Shown piece by piece: positions 17,391 to 26,368 of a DNA stretch of 34,746 nt. The stretch comes from an uncultured Romboutsia sp. (GTDB taxonomy: Bacteria > Bacillota > Clostridia > Peptostreptococcales > Peptostreptococcaceae). The notes below the pieces were generated by a model. That model was not told the DNA's origin. It made no database searches and saw only the letters and a list, made by a program, of their open reading frames with translations. Each line of letters opens with the position of its first letter. Within the stretch, counting starts at the first letter, position 1. The DNA is taken from positions 1 through 34,746 of the forward strand of contig CAJFPU010000013.1 in NCBI GenBank assembly GCA_904418825.1, read 5' to 3'. Position numbers and translations under genes: made by a program.

Positions 17391-17502
17391 CACTCCACCT
17401 CCTTTTCTAGCACTAATTAATAATAACTAGTATTTGAAAAAGTTTCATTCTGATTTTCTCTTGTAAAATCTATGGTATTTTCAAATATGTACTTTAATGT
17501 AT

Positions 17503-17520
17503 AAGCCCTTAAAGCCCGTA
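17503..17520. promoter_or_regulatory. GC-rich leader motif, copy 2
   Basis: AAGCCCTTAAAGCCCGTA followed by TTTTT, between the 198-residue and 89-residue genes. It is a direct repeat of AAGCCC nine bases apart and matches the motif at 12868 in orientation. Confidence 0.4.
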
Positions 17521-17542
17521 TTTTTCAGTACATATACTTATT

Positions 17543-18139
17543 TTATTCTTCTTTTTCTGAGTATCTATATTCTATTCCATTAGCTAATGTAAATGCATAT
17601 TCTGGAGATAAATTCAATATATCTTCTATATCATCACTCATTAATATTTCTTCTATTACTTCTTCTTTTGAAGTATTGTTTAACCACATATCTATTAACA
17701 TGTCTTTATGTAGTAATCTATCTATATGATGTTCCATGCTTAACATAGTTTCTAATTCATCTTCAGCATACTTCCTTAAATCTCTTTCATTTGTATATAT
17801 TATATGATTTTCTACTTCTATATAGTTACTTGTAGTTAAATCATCGTAGTACTCACTTGCTTTATCTATAGATATTGTATTTATAGTTAAGTTGTACCAA
17901 GCAAAGAATATAGCTTCATCTATGTTTAAATCTTCAAGTTTATTGTATGTATTTACTAGCTCTTGTAGCTTACAATTATCTCTTATTAGGTAATTCTTTA
18001 TTTCTTCATCTTCTATACATGTAAATATCTTTTCTATTACATCTACAGTTTTATCATCTATATTGTTGTATTTATCTATTAACTCTTTTAATTCATTGAA
18101 AAATAACTTATTAATTATTTCAGATTTATTATTTATCAT
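17543..18139 (-). CDS. acidic hypothetical protein (198 aa)
   Basis: A 198-residue strongly acidic, helical protein (MINKSEIINKLFF-type start; many Asp, Glu and Ile). Near residues 120-150 it has ELETMLSMEHHIDRLLHKDM, and it ends in LSPEYAFTLANGIEYRYSEK. No catalytic motif or membrane segment is seen. The ATG follows AGGAGAG. It lies 26 bp after the 97-residue gene. The acidic composition is reminiscent of phage or plasmid accessory and DNA-mimic proteins, but this is only a compositional remark. Confidence 0.65.
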   Translation of the reverse strand: MINNKSEIINKLFFNELKELIDKYNNIDDKTVDVIEKIFTCIEDEEIKNYLIRDNCKLQELVNTYNKLEDLNIDEAIFFAWYNLTINTISIDKASEYYDDLTTSNYIEVENHIIYTNERDLRKYAEDELETMLSMEHHIDRLLHKDMLIDMWLNNTSKEEVIEEILMSDDIEDILNLSPEYAFTLANGIEYRYSEKEE

Positions 18140-18165
18140 ATTACTCTCTCTCCTTTAATCATTAA

Positions 18166-18459
18166 CTAATATTCATTTGAAAACATCATTGTTCTATATT
18201 CAACATTATCTATAACATATATTTTTAATTTATCTTTAATTTTATCATTCTGTATATATATCCTAGCTTCATATTCAGGTACTTCTTGCTTATGAACTAT
18301 CTCAACTACTCCTAATCCTATAGGATTTATTTCAAATAGTTGTAGATAATCTTTTTCTGTAGTTAAGTCATCTATTAAATTCCATAGTAGTATAGCTATT
18401 TCAATTGGTAGATTTTCAGCTATCTCTTTTGTCATATACCTATTTTCTTTTTTAAACAT
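18166..18459 (-). CDS. hypothetical protein (97 aa)
   Basis: A 97-residue protein from the ATG at 18459 (MFKKENRYMTKEIAENLPIE), which has a good AGGAG site; a TTG at 18507 lies inside the GC-rich motif and is unlikely to be the start. The first half is helical and the second half is beta-like (GLGVVEIVHKQEVPEYEARI). It resembles small island proteins of the DUF960 kind in its ENRYMTKEIAENLP opening, which is a tentative match. It probably forms a transcription unit with the 198-residue gene. Confidence 0.65.
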   Translation of the reverse strand: MFKKENRYMTKEIAENLPIEIAILLWNLIDDLTTEKDYLQLFEINPIGLGVVEIVHKQEVPEYEARIYIQNDKIKDKLKIYVIDNVEYRTMMFSNEY

Positions 18460-18504
18460 GTTACAACTCCTATTTAGTTTTAAATTTATATGTATTATTT
18501 TTTT

Positions 18505-18522
18505 CAAGGGCTTTCCGGGCTT
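18505..18522. promoter_or_regulatory. GC-rich leader motif, copy 3
   Basis: CAAGGGCTTTCCGGGCTT after a T-run, in the leader of the 97-residue gene. It matches the reverse strand of the copies at 12868 and 17503, with two GGGCTT units nine bases apart. Confidence 0.4.
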
Positions 18523-18567
18523 AACCTAAATTTGATTTATTTTTAATTGTTTTGGAACATAGAAAAA

Positions 18568-18596
18568 GCCTTAGCCTAATTTATTTAAGCTAAGAC
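18568..18596 (-). terminator. terminator overlapping the radC relic end
   Basis: Arms GCCTTAGC and GCTAAGAC with a 13-nt loop; read leftward the stem is followed by TTTTTCTATG. It lies 3 bp beyond the decayed radC stop and marks the original end of that gene. Confidence 0.7.
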
Positions 18597-18598
18597 TC

Positions 18599-19057
18599 TT
18601 ATATCCTACAGTTTTCTTTAAAGCTAAAGTATTTATCCTCATCTACAATAACTATATGTATCTACTAATTCAATGCATAATATTTCTCCACGCTTCTGTA
18701 GCATATTAGTTATAACTATCTTCCTTGCTAAAGTCAGTATTACCCATTGGGTGATTGTGAAAGCATATCATTTCAGATGAATTGGTTAATATAGCTACTT
18801 TAAATATTTCTCTTGGATATACCATAGATAAATTTACAGTGCCTATACTTACAACCTCTATGCTACTGGCCAATTCTTTGTATCTAAACATACCACTACA
18901 AACTTTTCTCTAGCACTATTTATAAAAAATTCTTTGCTAATCTATAAGCATCATAAAGATTACTTATTTTTCTAGTTTCATATAGAACACTACGTTCTTT
19001 TACTAATTTAAGTAAAACTATATCAACTCTCTTGGCAGGAGTTCTCTTTTTATTCAT
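18599..19057 (-). pseudogene. frameshifted radC-like (JAB/MPN) gene
   Basis: The pieces of a RadC-type protein occur in order in several frames. They are MNKKRTPAKRVDIVLLKLVK...YDAYRLAKNF (from ATG 19057, good ribosome site), then NSAREKFVVVCLDTKN, then VVSIGTVNLSMVYPREIFK with the metal motif FHNHPMGNTDFSKED, then VITNMLQKRGEILCIELVDT, then IVIVDEDKYFSFKE. Three or more frameshifts and a stop break the gene. RadC-like proteins are frequent passengers of integrative elements and phage satellites. The metal-binding motif itself is intact, so decay looks recent. Confidence 0.85.
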
Positions 19058-19087
19058 TCTGCTTTTCTCCTTTATTTATTAAAATTA

Positions 19088-19126
19088 AAATAAGCATATA
19101 CACCTTATCAATGTATATGCTTATTT
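19088..19126 (-). terminator. terminator after 111-residue gene
   Basis: Perfect 14-bp arms AAATAAGCATATAC and GTATATGCTTATTT with an 11-nt loop. The stem overlaps the stop codon of the gene at 19121. The leftward tail is TTAATTTTAATAA. Confidence 0.75.
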
Positions 19127-19456
19127 AAGTAAGTACTCAGTTTCTTCATTTTTAGAAATTACAGTAACACTATAATCACTAGATAACAAGTATAGTGTTG
19201 AATTATATGTATTAACTTCATCTTCATATATTACATCACTAAACTCTTCTACTAACCCCTTTAATATATTTGATTTTAAGTTTTCTACTTCTTTAATATC
19301 CTCAATTATACACACATATCCACCATCATCTGTTAATTTTCTGTTACATCCATAGTTTTCATCAAGAATATTAATAACGTCATCCACATTTTCAACTACT
19401 TCCTTTGGATATTCTGATAATAAGTTTAAATCTCCTTTCTTCCATAAGTTAATCAT
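19121..19456 (-). CDS. hypothetical protein (111 aa)
   Basis: A 111-residue acidic soluble protein (MINLWKKGDLNLLSEYPKEV...). It has a strong ribosome site (AGGAGG) and its own terminator, so it is expressed as a single gene. The pattern EVVENVDDVINILDENYGCN and the C-terminal beta-like segment (LYLLSSDYSVTVISKNEE) do not match a family I recognise. It is the first intact gene of the leftward module of unit 2, just left of the IS982-family insertion. Confidence 0.65.
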   Translation of the reverse strand: MINLWKKGDLNLLSEYPKEVVENVDDVINILDENYGCNRKLTDDGGYVCIIEDIKEVENLKSNILKGLVEEFSDVIYEDEVNTYNSTLYLLSSDYSVTVISKNEETEYLLK

Positions 19457-19487
19457 CTCAACTTCCTCCTTTTAATTTGTTGTACTA

Positions 19488-19525
19488 AAAAAGGGATGTC
19501 AGTACTTCTTCCAACATCTCTTTTT
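19488..19525. terminator. terminator-like hairpin upstream of the 111-residue gene
   Basis: Arms AAAAAGGGATGT and ACATCTCTTTTT (one wobble) with a 14-nt loop. Read leftward it is followed by TAGTACAAC after a T-run. No intact gene now precedes it on its right; the IS982-family insertion may have removed or replaced one. Confidence 0.6.
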
Positions 19526-19645
19526 AATATTTTTGGTATTACTACTTACTCAACTATCTATTTAATATAGATTCATTAATATAATATATATTTATAATTT
19601 AATTAAAAACAGTTTATCTATATATGGTAAAACTATATTAACTCG

Positions 19646-20757
19646 TTGTGCTAGTTAATTTTTACAATAATAAAACTCCAACAAATATAGTATCCTAAGA
19701 TTACATCACCAATCTAAAGGAGGGTTACTATATGTTGGAGCTTAATAATTATTATATCCAAGAGGTAAAAAATTTAACTGACTTATTTACTATAATTTTT
19801 ACAATAGTTGATGATATATACAATGATATTATCCCTATAAGTATTAGAAACAGACGTAATATTAAGGATAGCAAACTTTCAGATAGTGAGATAATAACTA
19901 TAAGTATAGTTGGAGAACTTTTAACTATTGATTCAGAAAAAGCATTCTTTAGTTTATTGAGTAGAGAGTATACAAGACTATTTCCAAAATTAGGCGATAG
20001 AACTAGATTTAATAGAACAAAACGAAATCTCCACGCTGTAATTAAAGAAATCAGAGAATATATTTCATTATCTATTCAATCTTACTCTAATGAGATAAGA
20101 GTTATAGATAATATGCCTATTCCAGTATGTGAGTTCGGTAGAGCACATTTTAGTAAATGCTTTAAAGGCGAAGCCTCTTATGGTAGATGCCCTTCAAAGA
20201 AACAAATATATTTTGGATTTAAGTTTCATGCACTTACTACAGTGGATGGTTTTTTAACTGACTACGTCATAACTCCAGCAAATGTAGATGATAGAAATAC
20301 AGTATGGGATTTATGTTACAAATATAGTTCTATTTCTATTATAGGTGATAAGGGATACGTTAATAAAAGGCTAACGCCTGAATTAAATAGTGAAAAGGGC
20401 ATAAATTTATTGTTTTTAAAAAGAGGAAATAGTAAAGAAAACTATCCAAAAGAAATAAGACAACTTATATTTAAGGTAAGAAGAAGGATAGAAACTAGCT
20501 TTTCTCAATTAACAGAACAATTAAACTTAAATAAGGTTAAGAGTAAATCTATGCTAGGATTTATAACTAGAACTTCAATAAAAGTTTTAACTCATAACAT
20601 TTCTTTTCTTATAAATAAATTAATGGGGAAAAATGATTCTTTAGCTAAAATAAAAGAACTAGTATTTGGATAAAATTTACAAATACTAGTCACTATGGGT
20701 CTATTTTTTTGCAAAAAACATTTTACTTTATTTGGAAATTAAATTTAACTAGCACAA
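19646..20757 (+). mobile_element. IS982-family insertion sequence
   Basis: Terminal inverted repeats share a perfect 13-bp core (TTGTGCTAGTTAA at 19646; its complement ends at 20757). They enclose a single intact transposase gene. No convincing target-site duplication is visible next to these ends. It separates the island's unknown genes from the antibiotic-resistance block. Confidence 0.8.
19732..20673 (+). CDS. IS982-family DDE transposase
   Basis: A 313-residue transposase of normal length for IS982. The N-terminal part has KDSKLSDSEIITISIVGELL and FPKLGDRTRFNRTKRN. The DDE residues are plausibly in RVIDNMPIPVC, SIIGDKGYVNK and RRRIETSFSQL. A good ribosome site (AAAGGAGGG) precedes the ATG. 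The gene is intact, so the element may still move. It is the only rightward gene between about 5 kb and 26.5 kb. Confidence 0.92.
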   Translation: MLELNNYYIQEVKNLTDLFTIIFTIVDDIYNDIIPISIRNRRNIKDSKLSDSEIITISIVGELLTIDSEKAFFSLLSREYTRLFPKLGDRTRFNRTKRNLHAVIKEIREYISLSIQSYSNEIRVIDNMPIPVCEFGRAHFSKCFKGEASYGRCPSKKQIYFGFKFHALTTVDGFLTDYVITPANVDDRNTVWDLCYKYSSISIIGDKGYVNKRLTPELNSEKGINLLFLKRGNSKENYPKEIRQLIFKVRRRIETSFSQLTEQLNLNKVKSKSMLGFITRTSIKVLTHNISFLINKLMGKNDSLAKIKELVFG

Positions 20758-20850
20758 TAGATTAATTTAATTTTCTTATCAATATACAGCACTATTCTAC
20801 ATAAAAATATTTTTTCCTCTTATTTTACAATAATCTTATCCACGATTAAT

Positions 20851-22728
20851 TTAATCTACCAAATGTTCTTTTATTTCATTTAAATAACCTTGCCTTACAA
20901 TTAAGAAGTATATAAGTAAAACTATAAAGAAGCTTCCCATAACTAAAAATGAAGATGATGCAACATCTACATCAAGAGCATTTTTAAGTGCTAAAAGTGC
21001 AAAGGTAGAATGTATAACTGCAACTACATAAGGAAATAAAAATAAAGTACCTATCTCTATTGTTGATATTTTCTTTATCTCTTTATAAGTTAGTCCTATT
21101 TTATTAAGATTCCTATATTTTTTCTTATCAACTTGGCAATCTACATAAAGCTTATTATATAAAAAGCTACTTGAAGTAACAAAGAATATCAATCCTATAA
21201 ATACCGATAAGAATAAAAGGACTGAATAAGCTATTTTAGCTGAATCTACCATAATAGATTTAGATAAAAACTTATACCCTACATCATCTTTACAAACTTT
21301 TTCAAAAGCTTTACTTACATTCAATGTTTTCATATAATCTTTTGTATCAATAGCTACAAATTCATCTGCTATATAATCTGAATTTATACTATTATAAACC
21401 TCATCTTTAACCACATACAAACTGTAATATGCTGGCATAACAGACTTATTAGCATTCTTTACTTTTATAGATTTATTATCTATATTTATAAGGTTATCTT
21501 TCTTCTTACTACTTGATTTTGACAATGATATTGCTTCATCGTACTTTAAATCTACTATTTCCAATCCTTTTTCTTTTGCCAACTGAATATAATTAGACTC
21601 TCTAATTATTTTTATAGCTTTATTTTCAGTTTTTGAAAATAAAGTTTTCATTTCTCCTTCAGTTTTATTATAATGTATATTTTCTTTTTGCAATAAATAT
21701 TCTAATAACTCTACCTTATATTTATAATATCCATCATCAATACCATTTAATTTATCTCTTTCTGTAGCATAGAATATTGCTTGTGGATAGGCTAATTCCA
21801 CCTGGTTTATTCGATCCTTCCAATATGAATACACTGATCCAATAGCGGTAAATGCAACTGCTGAAGTTATTGTTACTAAAAAAAACATCCTTGTATTATC
21901 TTTTACTTTATAATGTAAGTTTGCTATACATAACATATTAATATTTTTCTTATAAAATCTCTTATTCTCTTTGACCTTTTTTATCACAAATACACTAAGT
22001 TGTGAAAATAACAGATATGTTCCTACAATAACCATAGAGATTACTGGTACTATTCTATTTACTAGCTCTAATTCTGTAACTGTAACTGCTCTACAATACG
22101 CAACTACCAATAATAGAACACATAATATGGCTAATATAGGTGATGACTTTGGTTCTGGCTTTGGTTTTTGTGTTCCTTTAAGTAATTTTATAACTTTATC
22201 TTCCCTAACTACAAAGTATATAAAGTATGATGTTAATAGTGATAACAGTATAAAATATAAAATAATTACACCCATAGATTTTATTGGAATATAAAACTCT
22301 AATTTCTCTATCCCTATTAATGATGATATGGCAACTAACACTATTTTAGCGAAAATCACTCCTATCAAAATTCCAGAAGCTGATGCTAAGATATTCATTA
22401 TTAAATTTTCAATAAAAATCATTTTTTTAACTTGTCTCTTTGATATTCCTATAGTATATAAAATACCAAACTCTTTATTTCTGCTTTTTAAAAACACACT
22501 TGCTGAATAAAATACAAATAGAAATAAAAATAAGTAAATTATAATTGTAGTTACTTTCATCATTAAAATTAGATAATCATCAAATAACGAAATATCTAAA
22601 TCTGGGTGATTTACAAACATATTGAAAGAAAAAAGTAATGATGAAGATATAAGTATACTAAAAAAATATCCAAGATAAGACTTAATATTTCGCTTTACAT
22701 TATTAACCGTAAATTCTGTAAAATTCAT
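20851..22728 (-). CDS. bceB: BceB-like FtsX-family ABC permease (peptide antibiotic detoxification)
   Basis: A 625-residue permease with 10 predicted membrane segments. Four lie before residue 175, three more reach about residue 295 (the last RMFFLVTITSAVAFTAIGSV), then a large extracellular domain (about 300-495), then three C-terminal segments. This is the BceB layout; the big outer domain works with the sensor kinase to detect lipid II-cycle antibiotics such as bacitracin. The start codon overlaps the bceA stop by one base (TAATG). Forms the transporter with the ATPase encoded upstream. The exact drug is not readable from sequence. Confidence 0.9.
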   Translation of the reverse strand: MNFTEFTVNNVKRNIKSYLGYFFSILISSSLLFSFNMFVNHPDLDISLFDDYLILMMKVTTIIIYLFLFLFVFYSASVFLKSRNKEFGILYTIGISKRQVKKMIFIENLIMNILASASGILIGVIFAKIVLVAISSLIGIEKLEFYIPIKSMGVIILYFILLSLLTSYFIYFVVREDKVIKLLKGTQKPKPEPKSSPILAILCVLLLVVAYCRAVTVTELELVNRIVPVISMVIVGTYLLFSQLSVFVIKKVKENKRFYKKNINMLCIANLHYKVKDNTRMFFLVTITSAVAFTAIGSVYSYWKDRINQVELAYPQAIFYATERDKLNGIDDGYYKYKVELLEYLLQKENIHYNKTEGEMKTLFSKTENKAIKIIRESNYIQLAKEKGLEIVDLKYDEAISLSKSSSKKKDNLINIDNKSIKVKNANKSVMPAYYSLYVVKDEVYNSINSDYIADEFVAIDTKDYMKTLNVSKAFEKVCKDDVGYKFLSKSIMVDSAKIAYSVLLFLSVFIGLIFFVTSSSFLYNKLYVDCQVDKKKYRNLNKIGLTYKEIKKISTIEIGTLFLFPYVVAVIHSTFALLALKNALDVDVASSSFLVMGSFFIVLLIYFLIVRQGYLNEIKEHLVD

Positions 22729-23474
22729 TACTTAGTACCCCCTAATAAAGAAAGTACATCCATTATTTCTTGATAGAACTGTATTCTGTTATCAGACTTA
22801 TAAATTTCATTGTATATTACACCATCTTTTATGAACAATATTCTATTGCAATAGCTTGCTGCCACTGGGTCATGAGTTACCATCATAGTCGTTACTTTTT
22901 CTTCCTTATTTATTTTTTCTAATAACTCCATAACATTTTTTGCTGATTTTGAATCTAAATTTCCTGTTGGTTCATCCGCCAAAACTATCGAAGGATTATT
23001 TATTAAAGCTCTTGCAATAGCAGTTCTTTGAGCTTGACCTCCTGATACTTCAAAGGTTCTTTTATTTAACAAATCTTCTATTCCTAATATTATTGATACC
23101 TTTTTTAATTTATCATCTTGCTCTTTTGTAGGCACATTTTCTAAAGTTAATGGTAATACTATATTCTCGCCTATAGTTAAAGTATCTAGTAAATTATAAT
23201 CCTGAAATACAAACCCAAGCTCTCTTCTTCTAAATAGTGCAAGTTGATCACCTTTTAATTTATGTGGCTCTTTATCTTTTAATATAATCTCTCCTGAAGT
23301 TGGCTTATCTATAGTTGAAATCAAATTTAATAATGTAGTTTTTCCACTCCCACTTGGACCCATTATACCTACGAATTCTCCATTCTCTATAGAAAAACTT
23401 ATATTATTTAATACATTTGAAACTATCTTCTTACCATATACTTTACTTAAATTGTTTACTTTTAAAATATCCAC
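22728..23474 (-). CDS. bceA: BceA-like ABC transporter ATPase
   Basis: A 248-residue ATPase with a complete set of motifs: Walker A GPSGSGKT (39-46), Q-loop GFVFQDYNLL, signature VSGGQAQRTAIARAL, Walker B VLADEPTGNLDS and switch histidine VTHDP. It belongs to the MacB/LolD/BceA group and powers the BceB-like permease. It is the first gene of a two-gene operon whose leader contains a 35-bp inverted-repeat operator at 23553-23587, so expression probably depends on the response regulator encoded upstream. Confidence 0.93.
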   Translation of the reverse strand: MDILKVNNLSKVYGKKIVSNVLNNISFSIENGEFVGIMGPSGSGKTTLLNLISTIDKPTSGEIILKDKEPHKLKGDQLALFRRRELGFVFQDYNLLDTLTIGENIVLPLTLENVPTKEQDDKLKKVSIILGIEDLLNKRTFEVSGGQAQRTAIARALINNPSIVLADEPTGNLDSKSAKNVMELLEKINKEEKVTTMMVTHDPVAASYCNRILFIKDGVIYNEIYKSDNRIQFYQEIMDVLSLLGGTK

Positions 23475-23552
23475 GATTGTTCTCCTTCTCTAAATTTATT
23501 GAATTTCTTTATACATCAATTTTAATTTAGATATTAAAATATCACTATCTAC

Positions 23553-23587
23553 AAACCTTACATATACATTACATCTGTGTAAGGTTT
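23553..23587. promoter_or_regulatory. BceR-type operator upstream of bceAB
   Basis: Perfect 10-bp arms AAACCTTACA and TGTAAGGTTT around a 15-nt spacer that contains another TTACAT. The same 10-15-10 layout recurs upstream of uppP at 26369-26403 with one arm mismatch. On the coding strand a -10-like GATATT follows at a fixed distance, with no good -35, as expected for an activator-dependent promoter. Confidence 0.75.
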
Positions 23588-23646
23588 ACTTATATTTGTT
23601 TTTTATATATTTAAAAAGCAAACATCTTATACACTATTGACCTCCC

Positions 23647-24627
23647 TTATTTCTTAAATAATATTGATACTCGTGTTCCTTTTTCGATTTCTGATTTTAT
23701 TTCTACTCTATGACCTAAGTTGTCACATACTTTTTTTACTATATATAACCCCATACCTGTTGATTCTCCAAACTTACGTCCATTTTTTCCTGTAAAAAAT
23801 GGTTCAAATACCCTTTTTATATCTTTTTTAGGTATACCAATTCCTTCATCTATTATATTAATTATTATGTATTCACTATTTTCTATATTTTTTATAATCA
23901 AATACTTACCATAATCTTTTGAGTACTTTACACCATTTATTATTATTTGTTCTATTATAAATCTTAGCCACTTTTTATCACTATAGACCACTAAATCCTT
24001 GTCCAATTCTACTTTAGGAATTATTCTATTTTTAATAAATAATCGTCTTTCTTTATTTACCAGTTCTATCACATCATTATATAAATTAACTTTTTCCACT
24101 GAGAAATCTTTTTGAAACTGATCTAATCTAGCAAAATACATTGCCATATTAAGTCCTTTATCTATTTTGTCTAACTCTTGCTGTATATTTGATGATACCT
24201 CTTCACCTTCATATTCTTGTAGCAAAAGATTGATTACAGATACTGGAGTTTTCATCTGATGAATCCAATGATTAATAAAAGTTAAATGATCGTTATGTAT
24301 TTTATTTTGTTCTTGTATCTTTAATCTATATTGATTATATTGTTGATTTAACATATTAGATACATTTTTTCCTATAGGTGATTTTCCTAAATCTAATATA
24401 GATTCATCTAAATTTTCTATGCCTTTTTCAAAAACTTCATAAGCTCTTTTAGTTGTTATGTACTTGTAGATTATAAAGCTACTTACAATAAAAGTATTAA
24501 ATAATAATATATAGATTATCTCTGATGCTTTTATAAAATTCATAAGTTTACAATACATAAGAGTTATTATAAGCCCTGCATAATAAGTGAATATATATCC
24601 TTTGTATTCATTCATAAATAATTTCAT
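23647..24627 (-). CDS. bceS: BceS-like intramembrane-sensing histidine kinase
   Basis: A 326-residue kinase with two closely spaced N-terminal membrane helices (about 10-30 and 36-54) and almost no outer loop, the hallmark of intramembrane-sensing kinases that listen to a BceAB transporter. The phosphorylated His is in NHWIHQMKTPVSV (His123). The ATP-binding region shows INGVKYS (N box), DEGIGIPKKD (G1) and GESTGMGLYIVKK (G2). It begins 9 bp after the response regulator gene stops, so the two are co-transcribed. Confidence 0.93.
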   Translation of the reverse strand: MKLFMNEYKGYIFTYYAGLIITLMYCKLMNFIKASEIIYILLFNTFIVSSFIIYKYITTKRAYEVFEKGIENLDESILDLGKSPIGKNVSNMLNQQYNQYRLKIQEQNKIHNDHLTFINHWIHQMKTPVSVINLLLQEYEGEEVSSNIQQELDKIDKGLNMAMYFARLDQFQKDFSVEKVNLYNDVIELVNKERRLFIKNRIIPKVELDKDLVVYSDKKWLRFIIEQIIINGVKYSKDYGKYLIIKNIENSEYIIINIIDEGIGIPKKDIKRVFEPFFTGKNGRKFGESTGMGLYIVKKVCDNLGHRVEIKSEIEKGTRVSILFKK

Positions 24628-24636
24628 ATTATAATC

Positions 24637-25329
24637 CTACCAATTCTTATTTAATTTGTAGCCAACCCCTCTTACTGTATTCACGGCATCTTCTATTCCT
24701 AAATCATTAAGTCTTTTTCTAATTCTACTTACATTAACATTTAGTGTATTTTCCTCTACAAATTCAATATCATCCCATATTTTTTCTAATAAATAATCTC
24801 TACCAACTACTTTTGGATATTTTTTTATAAGACATTCAAGTAATATCCCTTCTTTTTTAGTTATGATTACATTTTTATCCTCAAATTCTACTTCCAATCT
24901 TTCAGGGTAAAATTTAAGTCCATCTAATTCTACTATTCTTTCATTTAGCTTTGGAGCATATTCTCCGTAAGACCTTCTCATATGACTTTTAATTTTTGCT
25001 ATTACTACCTCATATTGAAATGGCTTGGTTATATAATCATCTCCACCACTTTCTAATGCTCTGATTTGATCCATTCCACTTTCCCTTGCTGATATAAATA
25101 TTATAGGTACATTTGATTTTTGTCTTATCTTTGTACACCAATAAAACCCATCAAATTTGGGTAAATTTATATCTAATAATATTAGACTGGGTCTACATAC
25201 CTCAAATTCTTCTATTATATTATTAAAGTTTGTTGCTATAACTCCCTCAAACCCGTATCTATCTATGTAATCTTTTAACAATGTACTTATAGAAATATCG
25301 TCCTCTATAATATAAATCCTATTATTCAT
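24637..25329 (-). CDS. bceR: BceR-like OmpR-family response regulator
   Basis: A 230-residue regulator. The receiver domain has Asp10 and Asp11, phospho-acceptor Asp53 (LILLDINLP) and Lys102 (YITKPF). The C-terminal winged-helix domain ends with NVNVSRIRKRLNDLG and VRGVGYKL. The ATG at 25329 is used because GGAG precedes it; the TTG 18 nt upstream lacks a site. It most likely binds the two matching operators at 23553 and 26369 and activates bceAB and uppP. No copy of the operator lies before its own gene. Confidence 0.93.
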   Translation of the reverse strand: MNNRIYIIEDDISISTLLKDYIDRYGFEGVIATNFNNIIEEFEVCRPSLILLDINLPKFDGFYWCTKIRQKSNVPIIFISARESGMDQIRALESGGDDYITKPFQYEVVIAKIKSHMRRSYGEYAPKLNERIVELDGLKFYPERLEVEFEDKNVIITKKEGILLECLIKKYPKVVGRDYLLEKIWDDIEFVEENTLNVNVSRIRKRLNDLGIEDAVNTVRGVGYKLNKNW

Positions 25330-25412
25330 ATATTCACTCCATATCAACGCTTAATATTTACCATATTTTAATAATTTGTATTCATAGTTAGTATACCACT
25401 TTTTATAGTAAA

Positions 25413-25448
25413 TAAAGCTATAGCATTATCATTATTGCCATAGCTTTA
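25413..25448 (-). terminator. terminator after uppP
   Basis: Arms TAAAGCTATAG and CCATAGCTTTA (one mismatch) enclose a loop; read leftward it is followed by TTTACTATAAAAAG. It separates uppP from the regulator genes, which therefore need their own promoter. Confidence 0.75.
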
Positions 25449-25464
25449 TCTATAATAATTAATT

Positions 25465-26292
25465 TTACATAATAGTAAAATAGTATATTAGCAATATACA
25501 CCCAAGTAATATCCTATACCATCCAAATATTTTAAAATTATGTTTTTTAATGTATCCTACAAGCAATTTAATAGTTAGTAATGAAACTACAAACGCGACT
25601 ATCATACCTACTGATAATACTATAAATTCAAAACCAGTAAATACAACGCCAAACTTAATCAATTTAAGCAAACTAGCTCCAAACATTACTGGTATAGCTA
25701 AAAAGAATGTAAATTCAGCTGCTACTTCCCTAGATACCCCTATTAATAAAGCTCCTAATATAGTTGCTCCTGAGCGAGATGTTCCTGGAAAAATAGCTGC
25801 TATTAATTGAAATAAACCTATAATTATTGCCATCTTATAAGTTAATTGATTTATATTTTTTGCTATAGAGCTTCTGTCTTTGTTATAATTCTCTACTACG
25901 ATAAACAAAATTCCAAATACTATAAGAGCTATAGCTACTGATTGAAAATTATAAAATAATAAGTTTATCTTATCATCAAATAATATACCAACAATTGCTG
26001 CTGGGATACAAGCTATGACTATTTTTATCCACATTGTTATTATGTCTTTTTTTATAAATGAATTTTCTTTAAATGAAAAAGGAAATATCTTTTTCCAATA
26101 TAAAACTACTACCGCCATTATTGCACCTAATTGTATTACAACAAAAAACATTTCTTTGAACGCATCTGACATTCCTATCTGTAAAAATTCGTCTACTAGT
26201 ATCATGTGACCTGTACTGCTTATCGGTATCCATTCTGTTATTCCTTCTATAATACCTAAAATTATAGCTTTAAATATTTCTATTAATTCCAT
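25465..26292 (-). CDS. uppP: undecaprenyl-diphosphatase UppP (BacA family)
   Basis: A 275-residue integral membrane phosphatase that converts undecaprenyl pyrophosphate to undecaprenyl phosphate outside the membrane, thereby removing the target of bacitracin. Family motifs are intact: EGITEWIPISSTGH (16-29) and PGTSRSGA (169-176). Length is normal. The ATG follows AGAGGA. An operator nearly identical to that of bceAB lies 76 bp upstream, so it is probably induced together with the transporter. As an accessory copy in a mobile island it likely adds drug tolerance to a chromosomal copy elsewhere. Confidence 0.95.
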   Translation of the reverse strand: MELIEIFKAIILGIIEGITEWIPISSTGHMILVDEFLQIGMSDAFKEMFFVVIQLGAIMAVVVLYWKKIFPFSFKENSFIKKDIITMWIKIVIACIPAAIVGILFDDKINLLFYNFQSVAIALIVFGILFIVVENYNKDRSSIAKNINQLTYKMAIIIGLFQLIAAIFPGTSRSGATILGALLIGVSREVAAEFTFFLAIPVMFGASLLKLIKFGVVFTGFEFIVLSVGMIVAFVVSLLTIKLLVGYIKKHNFKIFGWYRILLGCILLIYYFTIM

Positions 26293-26368
26293 TTCTTTAA
26301 TCCTCTTTTCTTATATAATTTTTCTCATATAAGAATTTTACTTTAAATACTATAGTATAACTATCTTC

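Noticed and set aside
18505..18522. GC-rich motif as ordinary terminator
   Set aside because: The units are direct, not inverted, repeats in two of three copies, so no stable stem forms.
19640..20766. Target-site duplication for the IS982-family element
   Set aside because: ATTAA occurs near both ends but not directly adjacent to the inverted repeats, so it cannot be claimed.
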